Counted from the stretch's first letter, positions 1 to 9,305 are shown. The stretch is 64,000 bases of DNA from Undibacterium sp. (GCA_030645915.1 JAUSNO010000020.1:44301-108300); one strand, 5' to 3'. Notes: generated from the letters alone by a model not told the origin. Made by a program: numbers and translations.

Positions 1-127
1 ACAATTCCTGAATGACCGCATTACTATTTCGAACGCCATAAATACCCATGGCACCACCAATAGTCAACATGATTCCCATGACTGCCATCGTCGCAATTAA
101 GCGCAATTTAATTGTTAAATTCAACAT
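1..127 (-). CDS. Methyl-accepting chemotaxis protein, N-terminal fragment
   Basis: Not in the ORF track because it runs off the left edge. The reverse strand from 127 reads MLNLTIKLRLIATMAVMGIM and continues with small hydrophobic residues and a GIYGVRNSNAV stretch. This is the usual start of a membrane chemoreceptor: a short basic cytoplasmic end, then the first membrane helix leading into a four-helix ligand-binding domain. An AGGAAAT ribosome site lies just before the ATG. Only 42 residues are visible, so the signalling domain is not seen and ligand specificity cannot be judged. A second, complete receptor of similar design is at 10584-12290. Confidence 0.7.
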   Translation of the reverse strand, partial: MLNLTIKLRLIATMAVMGIMLTIGGAMGIYGVRNSNAVIQEL

Positions 128-296
128 ATTATTTCCTATTTTCTTTTAAGACTTATTGAGAAAAGCTTTGTAAGAGAATACCAAAAAACGAGTCGTTAAA
201 AGTTGATTATGAACAATATTAGCTATGCTAAATACCAAAACCAGTATAAATAAATTTATAGATATTTAGTTAAAAACATTTATAGCAGACAAAAAA

Positions 297-323
297 AATC
301 CCCGACACGTCGGGGATTTTTAT
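297..323. terminator. Bidirectional intrinsic terminator after csp
   Basis: The palindrome AATCCCCGACACGTCGGGGATT is flanked by A-runs on the left and T-runs on the right, so it can act on both strands. It lies 40 bp past the stop of the cold-shock gene, which reads toward it. The chemoreceptor at the left edge points away from it, so the likely role is ending csp transcription and insulating the receptor promoter. Confidence 0.8.
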
Positions 324-359
324 TTGAGCAACTTTAACAAGTTACATCTGTGGAATCTA

Positions 360-563
360 TTAGATACCTTGGATGTTAGAAGCTTGCTTGCCTTTAGGGC
401 CAGTTGTCACGTCGAAAGAAACACGTTGGTTTTCTTTCAAAGATTTGAAACCTGCGGATACGATCGCGGAGAAATGAGCGAACAAATCTTCGCCGCCTTC
501 GTCAGGAGTAATGAAACCAAAACCTTTAGAATCATTGAACCATTTAACAATACCTGTTGCCAT
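360..563 (-). CDS. Cold-shock domain protein (CspA family)
   Basis: A 67-residue single cold-shock domain protein, the full normal length of the family. The RNA-binding motifs are visible as KGFGFI (RNP1, about residue 13) and DLFAHF (RNP2, about residue 26), and the start [18 protein letters not shown] is typical. Such proteins bind single-stranded RNA and DNA and melt mRNA structure in the cytoplasm. The start codon follows an AGGAAATTGTA ribosome site. A promoter-like sequence about 110 bp upstream implies a long 5' leader, common for csp mRNAs, and a strong terminator follows. Whether it is cold-induced or constitutive cannot be told. The + strand ORFs 324-587 and 511-711 are shadows. Confidence 0.95.
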   Translation of the reverse strand: MATGIVKWFNDSKGFGFITPDEGGEDLFAHFSAIVSAGFKSLKENQRVSFDVTTGPKGKQASNIQGI

Positions 564-675
564 TACAATTTCCTATTATTCAGTTAATGTGGGCATGTGC
601 CCGATAGATCGTTTCAACCAAGCAAGAAATGACAGACTGATACTGCACTACCACCTAGAATCTCAACGACATGCG

Positions 676-704
676 ATTATACGCACAAATTCCCAGCAAA
701 GTAA
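676..704 (-). promoter_or_regulatory. Probable sigma70 promoter of csp
   Basis: On the reverse strand TTACTT, a 17-bp spacer and a perfect TATAAT can be read, ending about 113 bp before the csp start. This would give a leader of roughly 105 nt. The rest of the 564-902 intergenic space is AT-rich and shows no other gene. The promoter of the rightward gene at 903 probably lies in its right half but I could not assign it. Confidence 0.5.
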
Positions 705-902
705 AATTTAAATTAAAACTAACTTATTTCTCCATCATTTTCGTCGTTATCGCCAATTCTGAATTTGGCTCACACGATGAATGCAAATGGCTTTACAGTA
801 TAAAAAATATTTACCATGTTGATAATTGATTCGCATCAATATCCGCACCCACAAAATCCGGGTACAGTCATCATGCAATTCTAGTTTTCTGAGGAGAGTA
901 TT

Positions 903-2303
903 TTGATCAAATTACACTTTCTGGGCGCGTCTGGCACCGTCACCGGGTCGCGTTACCTGATAGAAACTGAAAGCCTGCGAATAATGGTTGATTGCGGCTT
1001 ATTCCAGGGATACAAACAACTACGACTGAGGAACTGGGAAAATCCTCCCTTCAATCCGAAGAGCATAGACGCTATTTTACTCACCCACGCGCACCTAGAT
1101 CATTCAGGATTTTTACCATTAATGGTAAAAAAAGGATTTCGCGGGAAAATTTACTGCACAGAAGCAACCCTTGAATTATGCAAATTATTACTGCGCGACT
1201 CAGCCCGACTGCAGGAAGAGGAAGCAGGTTATCTGAACCGGCACCACCTATCCAAGCATCCCGAAGCACTTCCGCTCTATGATAGTGACGATGTCAATCA
1301 AACTCTAAAACAATTCGTCAAAATTCAAGATCATCACAACGTCAAATTTGGTGAGAACGTCAGCGCTAAATGGATACCAAACGGCCACATATTAGGTTCA
1401 TGCAGTATTGCGTGCGACATCGAAGGAACTCACTTTTTATTCTCTGGTGATTTGGGCAGGCCCAAAGATGTCATCATGAAAAAACCGGAAATTCCTGATA
1501 GACCGGACTATCTGATTGTTGAATCTACCTATGGAAATCGTGAGCATGAGAAAACAAATCCAGCAGAACAGTTAAAGACAATCATTAACGCAACGATCCA
1601 TCGCGGCGGCTCGCTGCTCATCCCCTCTTTTGCGGTAGGGCGGGCGCAAACTTTGCTCTATTTGTTATACCAATTACGAAAAAGTAAGCAGATCCCGGAT
1701 TTTCCGATTTATCTTGATAGCCCGATGTCGGAAAGTGCAACGACTATTTATCATCGTTTTGAAGAAGATCTGAGACTTGATCCGGATGATGTTGATGGAA
1801 TGATCGGCATGACAAAATGCGTAAAAACTCCCGAGGAATCCAAAAAATTGAATTCAGAGAGATGGCCAAAAATCATTATTTCTGCCAGCGGTATGGCAAC
1901 AGGAGGTCGGGTATTACATCACATGAAGAATATGGCGCCGGATGACAAGAACGCGATTCTTTTCTGCGGTCATCAAGCTGGCGGAACGCGCGGCGAATCG
2001 TTGGTCAATGGTGCGCAGACGGTTCGAATTCACGGACAGGACATAAGGGTACGTGCCAAAATCATAAAAATTGATGGCCTGTCAGCGCATGCGGATGGAA
2101 ATGAAATCATAGCTTGGCTAAGCCACTTCAAACTGGCACCAATTCGTACTTTTATTACCCATGGAGAACCAGCCTCAGCAGATGGGTTGCGAATAAAAAT
2201 TGAAAGAGAACTCAACTGGTCATGCGAAGTCCCTGAACACCTTAGTTGTTATCACATCGAAGGACAGCAAGTGCGCCGCGCGCAGGCTCATTTAAAGAAA
2301 TAA
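903..2303 (+). CDS. MBL-fold beta-CASP hydrolase, RNA-processing type
   Basis: A 466-residue metallo-beta-lactamase with a beta-CASP insertion, the fold of CPSF73-like RNases. Zinc-binding motifs are HAHLDHSG (about residue 61), GHILGSC (about 162) and SGDLG (about 181). The beta-CASP signatures follow: ESTYGNREH (about 207), a conserved His in FCGHQAGGTRG, and SAHADG near residue 396. Bacterial members act as exo/endoribonucleases, but this subfamily is poorly characterised and its substrate is inferred. Translation appears to start at TTG, preceded by GAGGAGAG at good spacing. It is monocistronic as far as can be seen. Confidence 0.85.
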   Translation: MIKLHFLGASGTVTGSRYLIETESLRIMVDCGLFQGYKQLRLRNWENPPFNPKSIDAILLTHAHLDHSGFLPLMVKKGFRGKIYCTEATLELCKLLLRDSARLQEEEAGYLNRHHLSKHPEALPLYDSDDVNQTLKQFVKIQDHHNVKFGENVSAKWIPNGHILGSCSIACDIEGTHFLFSGDLGRPKDVIMKKPEIPDRPDYLIVESTYGNREHEKTNPAEQLKTIINATIHRGGSLLIPSFAVGRAQTLLYLLYQLRKSKQIPDFPIYLDSPMSESATTIYHRFEEDLRLDPDDVDGMIGMTKCVKTPEESKKLNSERWPKIIISASGMATGGRVLHHMKNMAPDDKNAILFCGHQAGGTRGESLVNGAQTVRIHGQDIRVRAKIIKIDGLSAHADGNEIIAWLSHFKLAPIRTFITHGEPASADGLRIKIERELNWSCEVPEHLSCYHIEGQQVRRAQAHLKK

Positions 2304-2400
2304 GGCACATCAGAGAAGCTGAATATAAAATTTCGGATGAGATACCCTTTGTCATTAATTCCCTCTACACTGATGGCTCGGGAATTAATGACTGTAAAAA

Positions 2401-2838
2401 ATGAAATTTAGCCATCTGTCTAACGTAACAAAAAATATCCCTTGCCAATTATTAGTCATAGGGATGTCAATGATGACACTGTTCACCAGTGCATCTCATG
2501 CCGCACCTTTACTTAAATGTTCAGTCAGTTATGCAGGCAGTACACAGATTATTGAGACGAGCATAACAAGCAAACCGTATGATGTCGCATCAGTCGATAT
2601 TGGCGAGCGTTTTCGCTTTAAAGCGATAATGGTCGGCGTTGGCAATCAGATTGACTACATCAAGCTTTATGCGTATTTTCAAACGCGCCAAAACGATATT
2701 CCCATTCATCAGGCTACCTATTTACCGCCGTTCACTTCATCAAACGCGCCACTTAAGCTAACACCATTCAATCATCTCTATGCTGGCGAGGTGGAGCGCG
2801 AATTACAATATCAATGCACCCTGCAAGGAACAGCGTAA
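2401..2838 (+). CDS. Secreted hypothetical protein, 145 aa
   Basis: I do not recognise this family. The first 35 or so residues form a signal peptide (basic start, hydrophobic LLVIGMSMMTLFTS, then SHAA before APLLKC), so the mature product is periplasmic or exported. The mature part has two cysteines far apart (CSVSYAG near the start and QCTLQG at the end) that could form a disulfide, and it is rich in beta-forming residues. Its stop codon overlaps the next start (TAATG), so it is translationally coupled to the CapA-like protein and probably works with it at the envelope. Confidence 0.6.
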   Translation: MKFSHLSNVTKNIPCQLLVIGMSMMTLFTSASHAAPLLKCSVSYAGSTQIIETSITSKPYDVASVDIGERFRFKAIMVGVGNQIDYIKLYAYFQTRQNDIPIHQATYLPPFTSSNAPLKLTPFNHLYAGEVERELQYQCTLQGTA

Positions 2839-3833
2839 TGAAGAAAATACTCTATTGCCTTTGCGTCAGCATTTTTTTATTATCAGAATTGGCAAACGCA
2901 GCTGAACAAGATGACAAAACGGTCAGTATTTTATTTGCAGGCGACATTGTGCTCGATGGCAAGCCCGGCAAAGAAGTGGAACAAGGCAAAGACCCCTTCA
3001 GCGCTTTTTCTGCAATATTTGCCCAAGCTGACATTCGCATTGCCAACCTTGAATGTGTGGTCGCCACAACGGGAGATGCTGCCGAGAAAAATTTTACGTT
3101 CCGCGCCCATCCTCGTACTCTCAAGATATTAAATCGCCATTTCGATGCAGTCACTATAGCAAATAATCATTCTGGTGATTTTGGGCGCAATGCGTTTAAG
3201 GAGATGCTGGGATTATTGGATCAACATAAGCTGGGGCGATTTGGTGGCGGCCACAACTTGAAAGAGGCGCATACGCCATTGATCATTGAACGCAAAGGAT
3301 TGCGTATTGCCCTACTTGGTTACGATGAATTTATGCCGCGTAGCTTTGAGGCAGACTTCGACGCTGCAGGTGTTGCATGGAGCGAAGATGAACAAGTGGT
3401 GAGCGATATTAAATTTGCCCGACTACATTACAAAGCTGATCTGGTTATTCCTTTCATGCACTGGGGATGGGAAAATGAATTAACTGCAGGCAACAGGCAG
3501 CGTCAACTTGCCCGTACGATGATTGATGCCGGTGCTGACGCGGTCATAGGTACACACCCACATGTGGTGCAAGATGTAGAGCAATATCAAGGCAAGCCAA
3601 TTATTTACAGCATTGGAAATTTTATGATGGATGCGTTGGACAATGATGCACAAACCAAGGGCTGGGTTCTGCGCCTGAAATTGAATCGTCAAGGTGTGCA
3701 GTCGTGGGAAACACGGCTGGCCCAAATTAATTCGGAAGGAATTCCTAGCCCTGTTCCTGAAGCAAAAACACCTTGCTGGGATAAGAAAATGGATAAGGTC
3801 AGTCTGTGTAAAAATCAGCTAAATTGGCACTAA
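2838..3833 (+). CDS. CapA-family (PGA_cap) secreted metallophosphoesterase
   Basis: A 331-residue member of the CapA/poly-gamma-glutamate capsule domain family, which has a metallophosphoesterase-like fold. The ORF track begins at 2814, but the ATG at 2838 overlaps the upstream stop and opens a clean signal peptide (KKILYCLCVSIFLLSELANA). Family motifs are visible: FAGDIVLDG near the mature N-terminus, NLECVV, TIANNHSGD, HWGWEN, GTHPHVVQ and YSIGNF. No other capsule or polyglutamate genes are nearby, so a capsule role is doubtful. Coupling to the preceding secreted protein suggests a two-gene envelope operon of unknown purpose. Confidence 0.8.
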   Translation: MKKILYCLCVSIFLLSELANAAEQDDKTVSILFAGDIVLDGKPGKEVEQGKDPFSAFSAIFAQADIRIANLECVVATTGDAAEKNFTFRAHPRTLKILNRHFDAVTIANNHSGDFGRNAFKEMLGLLDQHKLGRFGGGHNLKEAHTPLIIERKGLRIALLGYDEFMPRSFEADFDAAGVAWSEDEQVVSDIKFARLHYKADLVIPFMHWGWENELTAGNRQRQLARTMIDAGADAVIGTHPHVVQDVEQYQGKPIIYSIGNFMMDALDNDAQTKGWVLRLKLNRQGVQSWETRLAQINSEGIPSPVPEAKTPCWDKKMDKVSLCKNQLNWH

Positions 3834-3904
3834 GGACTCGTTAGGGAATAACCTGAGTTTTCTATTTCTTGACAAGCTCTAACTGAGTGATCGACTTTCT
3901 TCAA

Positions 3905-4207
3905 TTATTTTTTTGCATGCGTTACGGCTAAAACCAAATCAGTCAATGCGACTGCAACACAGGGCAAAATCAGGCCACTTTCTTTTTCTTCCTGACTCAG
4001 GCCAGGCCACGTTATCCGGTAAGCGACCTGCCCGCTGACCAGCGTGCACATGCACGTACGGCAAGTGCCGTTACGGCATGAATTTGGTAATGCGATTCCG
4101 TTCGCCAATGCGGCCTCCAGAACGCTGAGGTGCGGCGATGCGTAAAATTGCCATCCCTCACGCTGCAACTCAATCGTAAAGTCTTGATGTTTTTGTTCAC
4201 TGTTCAT
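3905..4207 (-). CDS. [2Fe-2S] ferredoxin-type protein
   Basis: A 100-residue plant-type ferredoxin domain. The cluster ligands are visible in SCRNGTCRTCMC followed by PCVAVA about 35 residues later, the normal C-x4-C-x2-C-x(n)-C pattern. The ORF track starts at a GTG (4231), but the internal ATG (MNSEQKHQDF) gives the length expected of the family. It probably carries electrons to an oxygenase or reductase, but no partner is adjacent, so the partner is unknown. It is divergent from the zinc-ribbon gene at 4408. Confidence 0.8.
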   Translation of the reverse strand: MNSEQKHQDFTIELQREGWQFYASPHLSVLEAALANGIALPNSCRNGTCRTCMCTLVSGQVAYRITWPGLSQEEKESGLILPCVAVALTDLVLAVTHAKK

Positions 4208-4407
4208 CAGGAAATTGCCTAAACAAAACACACTTTAAAATCATCAAACATCCCACATCGACGCTTAAATCGACGATGTAGCGTCTTCGATCAAAAATAC
4301 GTTTGCAAATTGAATCAAATACCCATTGATGTTAAAACAGATACCTTGTCTTTAGTGATTATTATGACTATATTTGAATTCCGACATTAACTTTCAGGAG
4401 CTTAGAA

Positions 4408-4746
4408 ATGGTCGCAGCTGAATTACTAAGACAACAATCCAAACGTCAAGAATATGCAGAACGAAGAAACAGAAATGTTTCATTTTTCACATTAAAACAA
4501 CTGGCTCCTTGGGAAGTCGTGGATGGCGAGATGCTGGAAGAAGGATATGCGTCCGAAGATGCCATGCCATCAGGAAAAATGCGGGAAGTTTGTCCTTATT
4601 GCACCAATACTCCACTCGCATTGATTTTGCGTCATAAGCACGTAAAACGTGCGCACTTATTTTGTCAAAACTGTACCAGGTGTTTTGATGCCCTCTTTCC
4701 GGATGGGACTTCAGCATTAGCGATTGGTGCAGTAATGCTGCCCTAA
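4408..4746 (+). CDS. Hypothetical zinc-ribbon-like protein, 112 aa
   Basis: Not a family I can name. The C-terminal half has CPYC, then 25 residues later CQNCTRCFD, which is enough cysteines for a treble-clef or zinc-ribbon site. The N-terminal half is basic and polar (RQQSKRQEYAERRNRN). A clear AGGAGCTTAGAA ribosome site precedes the ATG. A protein of this kind may bind nucleic acid or another protein, but that is inference. It stands alone and ends at a long hairpin shared with the convergent SCP2-like gene. Confidence 0.6.
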   Translation: MVAAELLRQQSKRQEYAERRNRNVSFFTLKQLAPWEVVDGEMLEEGYASEDAMPSGKMREVCPYCTNTPLALILRHKHVKRAHLFCQNCTRCFDALFPDGTSALAIGAVMLP

Positions 4747-4760
4747 TTTAATGTGACGTG

Positions 4761-4798
4761 ATGCGCCTCCCAAGACATTTCCATGTCTGGAGGCGCAT
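4761..4798. terminator. Long hairpin between convergent genes
   Basis: The arms ATGCGCCTCC and GGAGGCGCAT enclose a second pairing, AGACAT-TTCC-ATGTCT, so nearly the whole 38 bases fold into one stem with a TTCC loop. It sits between the convergent genes ending at 4746 and 4830 and probably stops transcription, although no T-run follows on either strand. The outer bases recall the window's palindromic repeat family (ATGCGCC), but the similarity is too short to include it. Confidence 0.5.
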
Positions 4799-4829
4799 AG
4801 ATGTTATTGCTCTATTTCAACATTTTGCA

Positions 4830-5138
4830 TCAAACCACATTTTGTAAACGCATCGCCACGCCCATGTCACCGGAGACCTTAAGTTTCCCGGCCATAAAAC
4901 CACTTACCGCATTTAACTCGCCGGATAACATTGCGCTCAAGTCCTCTAGGACAAGTGCCACAGTACAGATCGCATCCAAGTTCTCATTGCTGACGATATG
5001 CGGTGTAGTCAGCGCATCCACATACACTACTCCATCATCACCACAATCAAATTTTAGTGTCGCGTTTAAGCTGCTCTCTTCGCCTAATTTTGTTCGAATC
5101 GCGACAGTACATTCTTGTAGATTCACATTATTCTCCAA
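4830..5138 (-). CDS. SCP2-like sterol/lipid-binding fold protein
   Basis: A 102-residue protein whose C-terminal part (DLSAMLSGELNAVSGFMAGK, then LKVSGDMGVAMRL) matches the end of SCP2 domains, where a hydrophobic cavity binds lipids or acyl-CoA. The N-terminal half has alternating beta-strand character and the stretch FDCGDDGVVYVD. No membrane segment or signal peptide is visible, so it should be cytoplasmic. The ligand is unknown. It lies downstream of the methyltransferase on the same strand with a 41-bp gap, so the two may be co-transcribed. Confidence 0.65.
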   Translation of the reverse strand: MENNVNLQECTVAIRTKLGEESSLNATLKFDCGDDGVVYVDALTTPHIVSNENLDAICTVALVLEDLSAMLSGELNAVSGFMAGKLKVSGDMGVAMRLQNVV

Positions 5139-5179
5139 AAAAATTAATCATATTAACGACAGTCTTGCGCCATCAATTT

Positions 5180-5833
5180 TTATTTCAACACACAGGTAAG
5201 CATCCAGAAATAATCATTTCTAAATATTCTGATATCTCTTGCCGCGAGACCGATTCTTTTCCTCAAGAAACTATCTGTCGGAAAATTCTTGACTATCTCA
5301 ACACGGCTACCATCTTCCTGCATTCTCAACTGATAAGTATTACCCTCCAGATCAGTACGCGCCACCGTTGTACTGCTGCCTTCCACATAATTATTATCCA
5401 TCAACACCAAAACACTGCCCTTGCCCGCGACCTTCGCAAATTGCGCCAGCACGTCAGCTTGTTCTTCACGTTTAATATGCGACCATAAAAATCCGGCGAA
5501 GCATGCCGAATATTGTCCTGCCGTTGCCGATGGCATTGCAAAAGTATCTGCCAAGGAAAACTGCACGCGTCCGGGTGGATACGTCTTACTCTGCGCGATA
5601 TCAAGCATCGCCTGATTGATGTCAGTAGCATGTACAGAAGCAGCCACAGGTGCATATCGTTCAGTCCAATAACCGGTACCACAAGCGACTTCTACAACGC
5701 GATGATCTTTTAATACGGCACAGACACGCTCCTGAAGTGATTTCAGATCAGCTTGTCGCTCTGGTTTTTGATAAATACTTTCGTAAGTTTTGGCACGTTG
5801 TGCGTAATATTTACTCATCGCTTCATGCATCAT
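5180..5833 (-). CDS. Class I SAM-dependent methyltransferase
   Basis: A protein of about 217 residues with a Rossmann methyltransferase core. Motif I reads VVEVACGTGYWTER (about residue 50) and the acidic residue of motif II follows in HATDINQAM. The substrate is not evident; the overall form resembles small UbiE-like enzymes. The ORF track begins at a TTG (5845), but the ATG at 5833 is preceded by GAAGGA at correct spacing and is the better start. It shares strand with the SCP2-like gene downstream. Confidence 0.75.
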   Translation of the reverse strand: MMHEAMSKYYAQRAKTYESIYQKPERQADLKSLQERVCAVLKDHRVVEVACGTGYWTERYAPVAASVHATDINQAMLDIAQSKTYPPGRVQFSLADTFAMPSATAGQYSACFAGFLWSHIKREEQADVLAQFAKVAGKGSVLVLMDNNYVEGSSTTVARTDLEGNTYQLRMQEDGSRVEIVKNFPTDSFLRKRIGLAARDIRIFRNDYFWMLTCVLK

Positions 5834-5907
5834 TTTTTCCTTCAACTTTTATCAACTTTTAAGCGGAGTTCAACGACCCCGGCATTATCCAATAGGTTAC
5901 AAATTTC

Positions 5908-6849
5908 TCACAAATCGTAGGTATCTTTACCACCCTGCATCACCTGATCAATCAGCTTACGGTTCAGTGTCGGTGTAAGCAATTCGATGAAAGTGTAAAT
6001 ATAACTGCGCAAATAAGCGCCCTGCCTGACGGCAACACGAGACACATTCATCCCGAACAAATGTCCTACTGAAATGGATCTTAAATTTAAATCCCGATCT
6101 GCGTCGAAAGCCATTCCGGCAATAATACCGACACCCATACCAAGTTCAACATAGGTTTTTATGACATCTGCATCAATTGCTTCCAACAATACATCTGGCT
6201 TCAAATGGCGAATTTCAAACGCATGATCAATCTTGCTACGTCCGGCAAAAGCAGCATCGTATGTAATCAACGGGTAATGGGCAATTTCTTCCAAAGTAAT
6301 CGATTTGGACTTTAATAAAGGATGATCTACCGGCACCACCACCACATGCTCCCACTGATAGCATGGGAGAGAAACCAACCCATCCATTCCTGCAATAGCC
6401 TCGGTGGCAATTGCCAGATCTGCCTGATCGCGCATGACCATTTCAGCAATTTGTTTTGGATTTCCTTGCAGCAACGACAATCTTACCTTGGGATATTTTT
6501 GCATGAATGCCTGGACTACTTTCGGCAAAATATATCTGGCCTGGGTGTGAGTCGTAGCAATCGTAAAACTTCCGCTATCCTGTGCTGCGAATTCTTTACC
6601 GATGCGTTTTAAACCATCGATTTCCTGCATGATAAGTTCTACCGACTTCAAGACGGCGCGCCCTGGTTCGGTCAATCCCCGGATGCGTTTGCCGTGTCGG
6701 GCAAAAATATCGACACCCAATTCTTCTTCAAATTCGATAATCGCCTTGGAAACGCCAGGCTGTGAGGTGAATAGCGCCTTGGCGGCCTCTGTCAGGTTGA
6801 AATTCTGCCTGACTGCTTCGCGAACAAAGCGCAATTGGTGTAGATTCAT
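5908..6849 (-). CDS. cysB: LysR-type regulator CysB
   Basis: A 313-residue LysR regulator. The N-terminal winged helix-turn-helix (NLTEAAKALFTSQPGVSKAI) is followed by the effector domain with TTHTQARYILPKVV and TYVELGMGVGII, which are typical of the CysB/Cbl branch. CysB activates sulfate assimilation genes and senses O-acetylserine or N-acetylserine in enteric bacteria. No cysteine biosynthesis genes are adjacent, so it acts at distant targets. The full family length is present. The + strand ORFs inside it are shadows. Confidence 0.85.
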   Translation of the reverse strand: MNLHQLRFVREAVRQNFNLTEAAKALFTSQPGVSKAIIEFEEELGVDIFARHGKRIRGLTEPGRAVLKSVELIMQEIDGLKRIGKEFAAQDSGSFTIATTHTQARYILPKVVQAFMQKYPKVRLSLLQGNPKQIAEMVMRDQADLAIATEAIAGMDGLVSLPCYQWEHVVVVPVDHPLLKSKSITLEEIAHYPLITYDAAFAGRSKIDHAFEIRHLKPDVLLEAIDADVIKTYVELGMGVGIIAGMAFDADRDLNLRSISVGHLFGMNVSRVAVRQGAYLRSYIYTFIELLTPTLNRKLIDQVMQGGKDTYDL

Positions 6850-7052
6850 GAATGAGCTCTAAAAGTGCTTAAATGTGGCATCAAAAAACTGATCGTCTTA
6901 TGCTTTTCTGCGGATTATCCGGTGCATGCTTATGCTTTTATGTCCCCACAGAAGGCATTTGATATGCATTCAGTAGTATATAGAGCCTCAGAGAAGATTT
7001 CCACGCTTACAATGGCGTTTGCCTTGAACACCCTTCGATTTGCCTATTAAAT

Positions 7053-9305
7053 ATGCGTATACCGACCATTTTTTTACTTTCCCTCGTTTTTCTCCTTTCC
7101 GGAACTGCCGCAGCCGAAAGATTGGCGGTCAATGCTGAAGATACCAATCCACCAAAAATTTGTTTGGTACTTTCGGGAGGAGGAGCCCGTGGTTTCGCAC
7201 ATATTGGTGTATTAAAAGAACTTGAAGCAATGCACGTCCCTATTCATTGCATCGCGGGAACCAGTATGGGGGCGGTTGTGGGTGGACTCTACGCAGCAGG
7301 GCTATCTGCCAGCGAAATTGAACTACGTCTCAATAAATTGCAGTTAAACGATATCGCGCTTGATCGCGTAGAACGACGCCTATTGCCGCAAGCATTGAGA
7401 GAAGAAGACAATCGATATCCATTTGGTGCAACTCTTGGCCTCAGTGCAAGTGGAGTGCGCTTGCCAACCGGTGTAGTGCAGGCAACACAATTTTTAGAAT
7501 TGCTGCACAACTGGACCGCGCATTTGAAATCCGACATTAGCTTCGATAAATTGCCCATTCCATTTCGTGCAATTGCCACCAATCTTGAAAACGGCCAAAT
7601 GGTTGTTTTTGACAGAGGACCGTTACATGTCGCTATCCGTGCCAGTATGGCCGCCCCCGGCGTATTCGCCCCCGTCGAAATTGATGGCCGATTGTTAACC
7701 GATGGCGGTCTGGTGCGTAATCTGCCGGTTGATATTGCTCGCGATATGGGTGCGGACGTCATCATTGCGGTCAATATCGGAACGCCATTGCTGCCACGCG
7801 ATCAGCTCAGGTCTTTACTCAACGTGAGTCAGCAAATGGTCAATATTCTGACAGAACAAAATGTTGAACTGCAAAAGGCCGCATTACGCCCGAAAGACAT
7901 TCTGATTGAACCCGATCTGGGCAACATCAGTTTTATGGATTTCGAACGATCTGCAGAAGCGTCTGCAGTCGGTGAAAATGCCGCCATCGCGATGCGATAT
8001 CAACTGCAGACCTTAAGCTTATCTCCCGAGCGGTATGCAGCAGATCAGAAACGACAACCGCATACAGAACTACCTAGCATCAAAATCAGTTTTGTCGAGA
8101 TTAACTCTAACGGCATCATTCCAAAAAAAGAAATCAGTCGTCAGGTAGCGATCGACAATGGAAGCCAATACAGTGCGGAAGAAATCAATCGCAAGCTGGC
8201 CTTACTCAATATTTCTCGGGAATATGATGGAATAAGCCATGAGTTAATTCAACGCGATGGTGCATACGGTGTTCTTATCAATGCAAATGAACGCAAATGG
8301 GGGCCGCATTTTCTAAGATTCGGCTTAGCGCTATCAAGCGGATTTGAAGGCGCCGGGGGATATCGTTTGCAAGTCGGTCACCGCTATCCCTGGCTAACAG
8401 AGGGCGGACTGGAATGGCGCAACGATATCGAGTTTGGCAACAATTTGGGACTACATACAGAATTGCGCCAGCCACTGTTCGAACAAGACGGCATCTTTGC
8501 GGCGCCTTACGCAGACATAAAAAAAAGTACGCGTAATATTTATTTTGGAGACACCCGCATAGCTGAATATTCATTCAGGCGCGACAAAATTGGCTTGGAC
8601 CTAGGGATTCCGCTCGGTGACAGAAGCACAATGGGAGAGATCCGGATAGGATTAGGCGCCAATCAATATCGCGTTCGTCCCAAATTGGGAGGCATACTAA
8701 TCAGCAGTACAGAAGGAGAAATAAACACGGTTGAATTGCCACGAGCCGCGCTTCAACAAGTTGGCATAAAATCCTCCATCATTATTGACCAACTGAGTGA
8801 TGCAACATTTCCTAGATATGGTTACGAATTTGATAGCGAGCTTTTTTTCGGGATGAATAAATCAGGCGATAATTATAAGGAATTTGCGATCAATGGAACC
8901 TGGGCAGAGAGTATCAACAGCCACAGCATCAACCTCAAATTAGGAGGTGCCGGACTATTTCAATCCAGTAAGGAAGTGCGTGGAATTGGTCCCACATTAG
9001 GAGGTTTCCAACAATTATCTGCCTATCAACCGGATCAGTTTACAGGTAACTACATGCTTTATGGCAGTGCCACTTATTTGTATCGCGCACTTAAGTTTGA
9101 TCTGGCCGGCCAAAGTCTGTTTGTAGGTAGTTCGCTGGAAATCGGCAACGTCTGGAATAAAGGTCATGATATTTCATTTGGATCAACGCGCAAAAGCGCC
9201 AGTTTGTTTACCGGCTTCAATAGTTTTATGGGGCCTATCCATCTTGGCTTTGCCCTGGGACCATCTGGAGCGAGGAACATATTTTTCCAGCTAGGCCGAC
9301 AATAA
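7053..9305 (+). CDS. Patatin-like phospholipase with outer-membrane beta-barrel (PlpD type)
   Basis: A 750-residue protein with, in order, a signal peptide (about 1-21), a patatin lipase domain (about 35-240), a POTRA-like region (about 320-390) and a C-terminal beta-barrel ending FFQLGRQ. The lipase oxyanion motif is GGGARGFAHIG, the nucleophile serine is in GTSMGAV and the catalytic aspartate in DGGLVRN, so the enzyme should be active. This is the architecture of type Vd secretion (Pseudomonas PlpD) and of relatives with an enzyme tethered to an outer-membrane barrel. It is expected to act on phospholipids at the cell surface or periplasm. No operon partner is visible. Confidence 0.88.
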   Translation: MRIPTIFLLSLVFLLSGTAAAERLAVNAEDTNPPKICLVLSGGGARGFAHIGVLKELEAMHVPIHCIAGTSMGAVVGGLYAAGLSASEIELRLNKLQLNDIALDRVERRLLPQALREEDNRYPFGATLGLSASGVRLPTGVVQATQFLELLHNWTAHLKSDISFDKLPIPFRAIATNLENGQMVVFDRGPLHVAIRASMAAPGVFAPVEIDGRLLTDGGLVRNLPVDIARDMGADVIIAVNIGTPLLPRDQLRSLLNVSQQMVNILTEQNVELQKAALRPKDILIEPDLGNISFMDFERSAEASAVGENAAIAMRYQLQTLSLSPERYAADQKRQPHTELPSIKISFVEINSNGIIPKKEISRQVAIDNGSQYSAEEINRKLALLNISREYDGISHELIQRDGAYGVLINANERKWGPHFLRFGLALSSGFEGAGGYRLQVGHRYPWLTEGGLEWRNDIEFGNNLGLHTELRQPLFEQDGIFAAPYADIKKSTRNIYFGDTRIAEYSFRRDKIGLDLGIPLGDRSTMGEIRIGLGANQYRVRPKLGGILISSTEGEINTVELPRAALQQVGIKSSIIIDQLSDATFPRYGYEFDSELFFGMNKSGDNYKEFAINGTWAESINSHSINLKLGGAGLFQSSKEVRGIGPTLGGFQQLSAYQPDQFTGNYMLYGSATYLYRALKFDLAGQSLFVGSSLEIGNVWNKGHDISFGSTRKSASLFTGFNSFMGPIHLGFALGPSGARNIFFQLGRQ

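Noticed and set aside
6865-7050. 61-codon ORF before the patatin gene
   Set aside because: No ribosome site or family; more likely leader DNA.
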